NCBI RefSeq assembly: GCF_022414595.1
Contig: NZ_JADWYO010000014.1
Span: forward strand, 1-64,000
From: Streptomyces sp. MUM 203J
Lineage (GTDB): Bacteria; Actinomycetota; Actinomycetes; Streptomycetales; Streptomycetaceae
Length of the DNA stretch: 64,000 bases
Direction: 5' to 3'
Both the position numbers and the translations under genes were made by a program. Position 1 is the first letter of the stretch, and each line of letters begins with the position of its first letter. Below, piece by piece: positions 44,461 to 52,055 of this stretch. The notes under the pieces are model-generated. The model did no database searches and was not told the DNA's origin. It was given only the letters and a program-made list of their open reading frames with translations.

Positions 44461-47358
44461 ATGCCGCTGCTGGAGCCGGACCCTGATGCGCTGCGGCACG
44501 GGGACCCGGCGCGGGTACCGTTCCCCGACCGGGTGGCCGACCTGACGGCGCACGGGACGCCCTCGCGGCTGCGGGAGGAGCTCAAGGCGGTGTTCGGCGC
44601 CGAGCGGGTGCTGTGGCGGGTGCAGGATCTGGTGCGGTACGCGTCGGACGCCAGCCCGTACCGGTTCGTGCCTCAGGTCGTGCTGGTCGCGCAGGACATC
44701 GACGACGTGTCGGCCATCCTGTCGTTCGCGCGCGGCAAAGGACGTGAGGTCGTGTTCAGGGCCGCGGGGACCAGTCTCAACGGCCAGGCTCAGGGCGAGG
44801 ACATCCTGGTGGACGTGCGCCGCCACTGGGAGGGCGTGGAGGTCCTGGACGCCGGGGCGCGGGTGCGGGTGCGGCCCGGGACCACGGTCGGCCGGGTGAA
44901 CGCCGCGCTCGCCCGGTACGGGCGGGTCCTCGGACCGGATCCGGCGAGCGCGGCCGCCTGCACGGTCGGCGGGGCCGTCGCCAACAACGCCTCCGGCATG
45001 ACGGCGGGGACCGAGCGGAACGCGTACCGGACGATGGCGTCGGTGACGGCCGTGCTGCCCAGCGGGACCGTCGTCGACACCGGCGACCCCGCCGCCGACG
45101 AGGAACTCGCCCGCGCCGAGCCCGTGCTGTGTGCCGCGTTGATGGGCCTCAGGGCGGAGATCGAGGGTGATCCCGCGCTGGCCGCCCGGATCCGCGCCAA
45201 GTACGCGATCAAGAACACCAACGGCTACCGGCTGGACGCGTTCCTGGACGGCCGGACGCCCGTGGAGATCCTGCGCGGGCTGATGGTCGGCTCGCAGGGA
45301 ACGCTCGGGTTCATCGCGGAGGCGGTGTTCGACACGCTGCCGCTGGACCGGGCCGTGTCGGCCGCGCTGCTGCTCTTCCCGTCGCTGCCTGACGCCGCGG
45401 CGGCCGTGCCGAGCCTGGCCGAGGCCGGTGCCGCGGCCGTGGAGCTGATGGACGGCGCCTCCCTGCGGGACGGCTGGCCGGGACTGCCCCGGGACGCGGC
45501 AGCGCTGCTGGTGGAGCTGCGGGCGGCGGACGAGTCCGCCCTGGAGGTGCTGCAGCGGGTCGCCACCGCGGTGGTGGAGAGGCTGGGGGCGGACGCCGTG
45601 CAGGGGTTCACCCGGGATCCCGCGGCCGTCGCCCGGCTGTGGTCCGCCCGGCGGGGGTTCGCCGCCGCCGTCGGCGGTTCCCGGCCCTCCGGTACGACCC
45701 TGATCACCGAGGAGTTCGCGGTGCCGCCGCACCGGCTCGCGGAGGCCTGCGAGGCGCTCCGGAAGCTCCAGGCCGAGCACGGCTTCGACGCGGCCGTGGC
45801 CGGGCACGCCGCCCACGGCAACCTGCACTTCCTGCTGGCCTTCGACCCGGCGGACCCGGCCGACGTGGACCGATACGCCGCGTTCATGGAGGCCTTCTGC
45901 CGGATGGTGGTGGAGCGGTTCGACGGCTCGCTGAAGGCCGAGCACGCCACGGGGCGGAACATCGCCCCGTTCCTGGAGCTGGAGTGGGGGCCGAGGGCGA
46001 CCGAGCTGATGTGGCGGACCAAGCAGGCCTTCGACCCGGACGGGGTGCTGGCACCCCGGGTCGTCCTGGACCGGGACCCGCGCGGCCACCTGCGGGGACT
46101 GAAGTCCGTCCCGGCGGTGGGCGACCTCACGGACCCGTGCATCGAGTGCGGGTTCTGCGAACCGGTCTGCCCCAGCCGCGATCTGACGACCACTCCGCGC
46201 CAGCGCATCGCGCTGCGCCGGGAGATGGCCCGGCAGGGGCACGGCTCCCCCGTGGAGACGGCGCTTGCCGAGTCGTACGGCTACGAGGCGGTCGACACCT
46301 GCGCGGTGGAGGGCTCCTGCGGTCTGGCCTGCCCGGTGGGCATCGACACGGGGGCGCTGATGAAGCGGCTGCGGCACGCCCGGCACTCGGAGCGCGAGGA
46401 ACGGGCCGCCGCGCTGGCCGCGCGGAACTTCGCGTCCGTGGAGGCGGCGGCGCGAAGCGCGGTGGCGGCGGCGCACCGGGCCGGGCGGCTGACGGGCGAC
46501 CGGCTGCCGCAGGCCGTGACGGGGGCGCTGCGCTGGTTCGTACGGCCGGACCTCGTCCCGGAGTGGCTGCCGGAGCTGCCCGGTGCCGCCGCGCCCGAGC
46601 TGCCGCGGACCGAGCGGGAGGGTGCGGCCGCCGTGTACTTCCCGGCCTGTGTGAACCGGATCTTCGGCGGGCCGCCGGAGGAGGTGGGGCCGTCGCTGCC
46701 GGAGGCCGTGGTGGCGCTGTCGGAGCGGGCCGGGCTGCCGGTGTGGATCCCCGAGGACGTGCGGGGCACGTGCTGCGCCACGATCTGGGCGTCCAAGGGG
46801 TACGCGGAGGGCGCGGCCGTCATGGCGGAGCGGGTGGTGGAGGCCGCCTGGGGCTGGACCGAGGGCGGGCGGCTGCCGCTGGTGGTGGACGCCTCGTCGT
46901 GCGCCCTGGGACTGGGCCCGGAGCTGGTGCCGCACCTGAGCGGGCGGGCCCGGGAACTGCACGGCGAGCTGACCGTGCTGGATGCCACGGTGTGGGCGGC
47001 GGACCGGCTGCTGCCCCGGCTGGCGGTACGGCGCCGCGTGGCGTCGGCCGTGGTGCACCCGACGTGTGCGGCGCGGCGCCTCGGCGCGGAGGACCGGCTG
47101 TCCGCGCTGGCGGCGGTGTGCGCGCGGGAGGTGGTCGTCCCGGACGACGCGGGGTGCTGCGCCTTCGCGGGCGACCGGGGGCTGCTGCACCGGGAGCTGA
47201 CGGAGGCGGCGACGGCCCGGGAGGCGGTCGAGGTGACGGCCCGGGCGTTCGACGTGTACCTGTCCGCGGGGCGGATGTGCGAGACCGGGATGCGGCATGC
47301 GACGGGCCGCCCGTACCGTTCGGTGCTGGTGGAGCTGGAACGGGCGACCCGGCCCTGA
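44461..47358 (+). CDS. FAD/Fe-S oxidoreductase, D-lactate dehydrogenase-like
   Basis: This 965-residue fusion has an N-terminal FAD_binding_4 domain (RAAGTSLNGQAQGEDILVDV and NNASGM near 175), a FAD-oxidase C-terminal domain (GHAAHGNLHFLL), and a GlpC-like Fe-S module. The iron-sulphur cysteines are in CIECGFCEPVCP (about 560) and CAVEGSCGLACP (about 614), and CCG-type motifs occur in GTCCAT and AGCCAFAG. The architecture matches YdiJ/Dld-type D-2-hydroxyacid dehydrogenases that feed electrons to the respiratory chain. The ATG follows GAGGGGAG. No lactate permease is adjacent. Confidence 0.92.
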   Translation: MPLLEPDPDALRHGDPARVPFPDRVADLTAHGTPSRLREELKAVFGAERVLWRVQDLVRYASDASPYRFVPQVVLVAQDIDDVSAILSFARGKGREVVFRAAGTSLNGQAQGEDILVDVRRHWEGVEVLDAGARVRVRPGTTVGRVNAALARYGRVLGPDPASAAACTVGGAVANNASGMTAGTERNAYRTMASVTAVLPSGTVVDTGDPAADEELARAEPVLCAALMGLRAEIEGDPALAARIRAKYAIKNTNGYRLDAFLDGRTPVEILRGLMVGSQGTLGFIAEAVFDTLPLDRAVSAALLLFPSLPDAAAAVPSLAEAGAAAVELMDGASLRDGWPGLPRDAAALLVELRAADESALEVLQRVATAVVERLGADAVQGFTRDPAAVARLWSARRGFAAAVGGSRPSGTTLITEEFAVPPHRLAEACEALRKLQAEHGFDAAVAGHAAHGNLHFLLAFDPADPADVDRYAAFMEAFCRMVVERFDGSLKAEHATGRNIAPFLELEWGPRATELMWRTKQAFDPDGVLAPRVVLDRDPRGHLRGLKSVPAVGDLTDPCIECGFCEPVCPSRDLTTTPRQRIALRREMARQGHGSPVETALAESYGYEAVDTCAVEGSCGLACPVGIDTGALMKRLRHARHSEREERAAALAARNFASVEAAARSAVAAAHRAGRLTGDRLPQAVTGALRWFVRPDLVPEWLPELPGAAAPELPRTEREGAAAVYFPACVNRIFGGPPEEVGPSLPEAVVALSERAGLPVWIPEDVRGTCCATIWASKGYAEGAAVMAERVVEAAWGWTEGGRLPLVVDASSCALGLGPELVPHLSGRARELHGELTVLDATVWAADRLLPRLAVRRRVASAVVHPTCAARRLGAEDRLSALAAVCAREVVVPDDAGCCAFAGDRGLLHRELTEAATAREAVEVTARAFDVYLSAGRMCETGMRHATGRPYRSVLVELERATRP

Positions 47359-47489
47359 GGGCCCGTCAGCGGAAGGCGCGTTCGGGCGGCGGGTGCCGGT
47401 GTTCCCGGTGCGAAAACCGTTTGCCCCGGGCGGGGTGGCGGCGCGAACCTTGCACGGCTTCGCCCCTTCCACGAGATATCCGGGACTCC

Positions 47490-49265
47490 ATGCAGATCCG
47501 TCATCTTCCGTACCAGGACCCCGGCGAACCCGACGTCCGCTCGGGCACCCGGCTGCTGGTCTGGCTGGGCCGCCGGCAGTGGGGCGGCCAGCTGGCCGCC
47601 CTGTGCTGGGGTCTGGTCATGCAGCTCGGCATCACGACCCTGCCGCTGGGCGTGGGCCTGGCCGTCCAGGCCGTCGTGGACGGGTCGGGCGGCGGGCTGG
47701 CCGTGGCCTGCGGGATCCTCGCCGTCCAGGGCGTCGTCATCGCGGTCTCCGACGGGCTGCTGCACCGTGCCGCCGTCACCAACTGGATCACCGCCGCCGC
47801 GCGGGTGCAGCAGCTGCTGGCCCGGAAGACGGCCGAGCTGGGCGCGGTGCTGACCCGCAGGGTGGCGGCGGGCGAGGTGGTCGCCGTCTCGACCGCCGAC
47901 GTGGAGAAGATCGGCTGGTTCGTGGAGGTGCTGTCCCGGTTCGCGGCGGCCGCGCTGACACTGCTCGCGGTGTGCGTGGGCCTGGTGCTGTACCAGCCGG
48001 AACTGGGCCTGCCGGTCGCCCTGTGTCTGCCGCTGCTGGCGGTCGCGCCGCTGCCGCTGCTGCCGCACGCGACCCGGCGGGCCGACACGCAGCGGGAGAA
48101 GGCGGGCCGGGCGACCGAGCTGGCCTCGGACACGGTCGCGGGCCTGCGGGTGCTGCGCGGTATCGGCGGTGAGGAGCTGTTCCTGGACCGGTACCGGAAG
48201 GCGTCCCAGGAGGTGCGGGCCGCCGCCGTGCGCAGTGCCCGGTCCTGGGCGCTGATCGCGGCGGTGCAGGTGGTGCTGCCGGGGCTGCTGCTGATCGGCG
48301 TGGTGGCGTACGGGGCGAAGCTCGCACTGGACGGGCGGATCACGGCCGGTGAGCTGGTGACCGTGTACGGCGCGGTGATGCTGACGCAGTATCCGCTGCG
48401 CGGCTTCGAGGAGCTGGCCATGGCCTACTCGTTCTCCCGTCCGTCGGCCACGCGCGCGGCGCGGGTCCTGGCCCTCTCCCGCACGGACCGGCCCACCGTG
48501 CCGGTATCCCCCGGCGGGGAGGCCCCGGGCGGGGACCTGTACGACCCGGCGTCCGGTCTCCTTGCACCCGGCGGGCTCATGACGGCGGTGGTGTGCGGCG
48601 ATCCGGACGCGGCGGGCCGCCTCGCGGACCGGCTCGGAGGGCATCCGGCGGGGGAGGATGCCGACGCGGGGGAGCACGTGTCCGTGCTGCTCGGCGGGGT
48701 GCCGTTGGACGGGCTGGCCCTGGAGGCGGCCCGTACCGCCGTGCTGGTCCAGGACAAGGACCCGGTCCTGTTGTCGGGCACCCTGCGGGAGTTGCTGGAT
48801 GTGCCGTCGTCCGGGGCCGTGAGCGCGCGGGAGGCCTTGGCGGCCGCGCAGTGCGGGGATGTGCTGGCGGCGTTGGCGCAGGGGTCGCCGGACCCGGACG
48901 GGGAGCCCGCGGACGCACGGATCACCGAGCGGGGCCGGTCGCTGTCGGGCGGTCAGCGGCAGCGGCTCGCGCTGGCCCGGTCACTGGTCACGGACCCGGA
49001 GGTGCTGGTGCTGGACGAGCCGACGTCGGCCGTGGACTCGCACACCGAGGCCCGGGTCGCCGCCGGGGTGCGGCGGCTGCGGGCGGGACGTACGACGGTG
49101 GTGTTCACCTCGTCGCCGCTGCTGCTGGACCGGGCCGACCGCGTGGTGCTCGTCCGTGACGGCACGGCTGCCGCGACCGGCACCCACCGTGAACTGCTGC
49201 TGTCCGACCCCGTGTACCGCGCCGTGGTGTCCCGCGCGCCCGTTCCCGCCGAGGAGTCCGCATGA
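47490..49265 (+). CDS. ABC exporter subunit A, Walker A missing, signature intact
   Basis: The 591-residue half-transporter has a six-helix exporter domain (about 30-310) and a nucleotide-binding domain. Where Walker A should lie (about 368-380) the sequence is VVCGDPDAAGRLADRL, without GxxGxGKS/T. The signature LSGGQRQRLALA (485 onwards) and Walker B VLVLDEPTSAVD are canonical, but the switch His is replaced in VVFTSSPLLL. It therefore cannot form its own ATP site but can supply a signature to a partner. The ATG at 47490 has a weak ribosome site. Its stop overlaps the next gene as ATGA. It functions as half of a heterodimer. Confidence 0.92.
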   Translation: MQIRHLPYQDPGEPDVRSGTRLLVWLGRRQWGGQLAALCWGLVMQLGITTLPLGVGLAVQAVVDGSGGGLAVACGILAVQGVVIAVSDGLLHRAAVTNWITAAARVQQLLARKTAELGAVLTRRVAAGEVVAVSTADVEKIGWFVEVLSRFAAAALTLLAVCVGLVLYQPELGLPVALCLPLLAVAPLPLLPHATRRADTQREKAGRATELASDTVAGLRVLRGIGGEELFLDRYRKASQEVRAAAVRSARSWALIAAVQVVLPGLLLIGVVAYGAKLALDGRITAGELVTVYGAVMLTQYPLRGFEELAMAYSFSRPSATRAARVLALSRTDRPTVPVSPGGEAPGGDLYDPASGLLAPGGLMTAVVCGDPDAAGRLADRLGGHPAGEDADAGEHVSVLLGGVPLDGLALEAARTAVLVQDKDPVLLSGTLRELLDVPSSGAVSAREALAAAQCGDVLAALAQGSPDPDGEPADARITERGRSLSGGQRQRLALARSLVTDPEVLVLDEPTSAVDSHTEARVAAGVRRLRAGRTTVVFTSSPLLLDRADRVVLVRDGTAAATGTHRELLLSDPVYRAVVSRAPVPAEESA

Positions 49266-51049
49266 TCGGCCTGGCACCCCCGGAGTACGACCCGGCGGCT
49301 CCTCGGTCCGCGACGACCCTGCCCGTGGGCTCGCCCACCACCGTCCGCTCGTACGCGCGGGCCCTGCTGCGCCGCCATCGCAGGGCGTTCGCCCTGCTGG
49401 TGGGGGTGAACACGGTCGCGGTCGTCGCGTCGATGACCGGTCCGTATCTGCTCGGCGCGCTGGTGGACCGGATCGCGACGGGGACGCGTGAGCTGCATCC
49501 GGAGCGGATGCTGGCCCTGTTCGCACTGGCCCTGCTGGTGCAGGCGGTGTTCATGCGGCTGGTGCGGCTGCGTGGGGCCATGCTCGGTGAGGAGATGCTG
49601 GCCGATCTGCGCGAGGACTTCCTCGTGCGGTCGGTACGGCTGCCGCCCGGGGTGCTGGAGCGGGCCGGGACGGGTGACCTGCTGTCCCGGATCACCACGG
49701 ACGTGGACCGGCTGGCGGAGGCGATGCGCAAGGCCGTGCCGGAGCTGGCCGTGGGCGTGGTGTGGGTCGCGCTGCTGCTCGGCGGCATGGCGGCCGTCGC
49801 GCCGCCCCTGGCGCTGGCCGCGGTGGTGGCGGCGCCGCTGCTGCTGGCCGGTGCCCGCTGGTACTTCCGGCGCGCCCCGGCGGCGTACCGCTCCGAGGCC
49901 GCCGGATACGCGGCGGTCGCGGCGGCGCTGGCGGAGACGGTGGACGCGGGCCGCACGGTGGAGGCGCACCGGCTGGGTGCCCGGCGGGTGGCGCTGTCGG
50001 AGCGGCGGATCCGGGAGTGGACCGCCTGGGAACGCTACACCCTGTATCTGCGGACCGTGTTCCTGCCGGTCATCAGCCTCACGCACGCCGTGGTGCTGGT
50101 GGCGGTGCTGCTGATCGGCGGTGTGCTGGTGCTGCACGGCCGGCTCGACGTCGGCCAGCTCACCACGGGGGCGCTGCTGGCGCAGATGCTGGTCGACCCG
50201 ATCGGGATCGTCATCCGCTGGTACGACGAACTCCAGGTCGCACAGGTGTCGCTGGCGCGGCTGGTGGGCGTGCGCGAGGTGGAAGCGGACGCGGGTGACG
50301 GAGCCGTACGCCCGGAGGGGCGGGACGTGCGGGCGGACGAGGTGCGGTTCGGGTACCGGGAGGGCGTGGACGTGCTGCACACGGTGTCACTGACGGTGGC
50401 CCCGGGTACGCGGCTGGCCCTGGTGGGCCCCTCGGGTGCGGGCAAGTCGACGCTGGGGCGGCTGCTGGCCGGGATCTACGCGCCGGGCTCCGGGCGGGTC
50501 ACACTGGGCGCGGCGGAGCTGGCCCGGATGCCGGCCGAGCGGGTGCGGGAGCATGTGGCGCTGGTGAACCAGGAGCACCATGTGTTCGTCGGGTCGCTGC
50601 GGGACAACCTGCGGCTGGCGCGGGCGGGCGCGGAGGACGGGGAGCTGTGGGCGGCGCTGCACGCGGTGGGCGCCGACGCCTGGGCGCGGGGGCTGCCGGA
50701 GGAGCTGGACACCGAGGTCGGTTCCGGCGGCCGGGCGCTGACCCCGGCGCAGGCGCAGCAGGTGGCGCTGGCCCGGCTGGTGCTGGCGGACCCGCACACA
50801 CTGGTCCTGGACGAGGCGACGTCGCTGCTGGATCCGCGGGCGGCGCGGCATCTGGAGCGGTCGCTGGGGCGGGTGCTGGAGGGGCGCACGGTGGTCGCGA
50901 TCGCGCACCGGCTGCACACGGCGCACGACGCGGACCTGATCGCGGTGGTGGAGGACGGCCGGATCGCCGAGCTGGGCACCCATGACGAGCTGGTCGCGAC
51001 GGGCGGTGCGTACGCGGCGCTGTGGCGGTCCTGGCACGGGGACGGGTGA
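49262..51049 (+). CDS. ABC exporter subunit B, Walker A intact, signature degenerate
   Basis: The 595-residue partner has a six-helix exporter domain and a nucleotide-binding domain with canonical Walker A VGPSGAGKST (389-397), Walker B LVLDEATSLLD and switch His in IAHRLHTAHD, but the signature is ALTPAQAQQVALA (about 493) in place of LSGGQ. It thus complements subunit A: one composite site would have all consensus elements and the other none. It is translationally coupled to subunit A by ATGA overlap, and a strong terminator follows. Substrate unknown. Confidence 0.93.
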   Translation: MIGLAPPEYDPAAPRSATTLPVGSPTTVRSYARALLRRHRRAFALLVGVNTVAVVASMTGPYLLGALVDRIATGTRELHPERMLALFALALLVQAVFMRLVRLRGAMLGEEMLADLREDFLVRSVRLPPGVLERAGTGDLLSRITTDVDRLAEAMRKAVPELAVGVVWVALLLGGMAAVAPPLALAAVVAAPLLLAGARWYFRRAPAAYRSEAAGYAAVAAALAETVDAGRTVEAHRLGARRVALSERRIREWTAWERYTLYLRTVFLPVISLTHAVVLVAVLLIGGVLVLHGRLDVGQLTTGALLAQMLVDPIGIVIRWYDELQVAQVSLARLVGVREVEADAGDGAVRPEGRDVRADEVRFGYREGVDVLHTVSLTVAPGTRLALVGPSGAGKSTLGRLLAGIYAPGSGRVTLGAAELARMPAERVREHVALVNQEHHVFVGSLRDNLRLARAGAEDGELWAALHAVGADAWARGLPEELDTEVGSGGRALTPAQAQQVALARLVLADPHTLVLDEATSLLDPRAARHLERSLGRVLEGRTVVAIAHRLHTAHDADLIAVVEDGRIAELGTHDELVATGGAYAALWRSWHGDG

Positions 51050-51063
51050 GCTGCGGAACGCGA

Positions 51064-51102
51064 CGTGAGGGGCGGCCGACCTCGGGTCGGCCGCCCCTCA
51101 CG
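51064..51102. terminator. Strong hairpin terminator after the ABC exporter pair
   Basis: A perfect 18-bp stem with a TCG loop lies between convergent genes (exporter subunit B ends 51049, membrane hydrolase ends 51139). It can act in both directions. Confidence 0.9.
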
Positions 51103-51138
51103 CATCCGGTGCCGGTGATGTGTCCGCAGTATCCGGGC

Positions 51139-51933
51139 TCAGAGCGTGGCGTTGAGGGCCACCGCCCCGCCCACACCGCCGAGGATCATGAACGCGGGCA
51201 TCAGCACCCGGACCTCCACCCAGGCACCCGCCTTGAAGCGCATGGCCTTGGGCGGGCCGACCGGGTACCAGCGCTTGCGGCCGACGGGGATGGGCCACAG
51301 GACCGGGCAGCCGGACACGGTCAGCGCGTCCCCGATGTCATGGACGAGCGCGCCCAGCACGATGGGCAGCCCCAGCCACAGGTACTCCTGGCCGGGCGCC
51401 TCGAAGAGCCAGTTCGCCCCGTTGCCGGGCTGGTCCAGTATGCTGGCGAGGATCCAGGCGCTCGTCGCGCCGAGCAGCCACACCAGCACGTCGCTGGAGA
51501 CCCGGGCCGCCCGCCACAGCAGCCCTTCCACGGCCAGCACCAGGTGCACGAACAGGATCGCGAGGACCGCCCAGCGGCCACCCAGGTAGGCGATCCCGGA
51601 GAACCCCGCACCCACCGCCACGGCCCAGGCCCAGGTATGGGTGAGGGTGCGGTGGCCGCCCCGCTTGTTCGGGTCGCCGGGCTTGCGGGTCGCCTTGTAG
51701 ACCGCGTGCGACAGCCTGTCGACGATCTCGCAGAGCCAGCGGGACAGCGGTCCGAAGGCGCGCGAGATCGTCGCGGACTTGTGGTCGAGGTCGGGAGCGA
51801 GGGCCGCTCCGGCGCAGATCAGCGCGCCGACGACGAGCACGGGCCATGGCATCGGGTGGCCGGCGGCCGCGGTCGCGGCACCCACCCCCAGCCAGGCTGC
51901 CGCGCCGGAGAGAGAGTGCGCCGGTCCCATCAT
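51139..51933 (-). CDS. YdjM-like membrane metal-dependent hydrolase
   Basis: This 264-residue integral membrane protein belongs to the YdjM/DUF457 family, annotated as membrane-bound metal-dependent hydrolases. Possible metal ligands are in GPAHSLSGAAAWLG, APDLDHKSATISR, GGHRTLTHTW and VHDIGDALTVSG. Six or so hydrophobic helices are visible. YdjM itself is SOS-induced in E. coli, but no LexA box was recognised here. It is divergent from the helicase gene across a region with a perfect inverted repeat. Substrate unknown. Confidence 0.87.
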   Translation of the reverse strand: MMGPAHSLSGAAAWLGVGAATAAAGHPMPWPVLVVGALICAGAALAPDLDHKSATISRAFGPLSRWLCEIVDRLSHAVYKATRKPGDPNKRGGHRTLTHTWAWAVAVGAGFSGIAYLGGRWAVLAILFVHLVLAVEGLLWRAARVSSDVLVWLLGATSAWILASILDQPGNGANWLFEAPGQEYLWLGLPIVLGALVHDIGDALTVSGCPVLWPIPVGRKRWYPVGPPKAMRFKAGAWVEVRVLMPAFMILGGVGGAVALNATL

Positions 51934-52018
51934 GGTGTGTGCCCGCCCCCAGTGTTCGTGCCGTGTAGCCGAGTTGACGGCACAGGGTACCGCCCGTGAT
52001 CTTCGGCCCGGTGCCCGG

Positions 52019-52037
52019 TTCCCCTTTCACAGGGGAA
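52019..52037. promoter_or_regulatory. Inverted repeat between hydrolase and helicase genes
   Basis: TTCCCC-N7-GGGGAA is a perfect 6-7-6 inverted repeat located 18 bp before the helicase start codon and 85 bp before the hydrolase start. It overlaps the likely helicase promoter (CAAGAT at 52044-52049) and may be an operator. Confidence 0.45.
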
Positions 52038-52055
52038 GGCAGGCAAGATGGAGGC

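Noticed and set aside
42268..47472. A 1,734-codon minus-strand open frame
   Set aside because: Only the first 1,881 bases upstream of the stop (42268-44148) encode the ABC exporter. The rest is antisense to the FAD/Fe-S dehydrogenase and lacks protein-like composition, a common artefact of high-GC DNA.
45639..47489. Extension of exporter subunit A upstream to 45639
   Set aside because: This part overlaps the dehydrogenase gene in another frame, and the exporter fold begins at the ATG at 47490.
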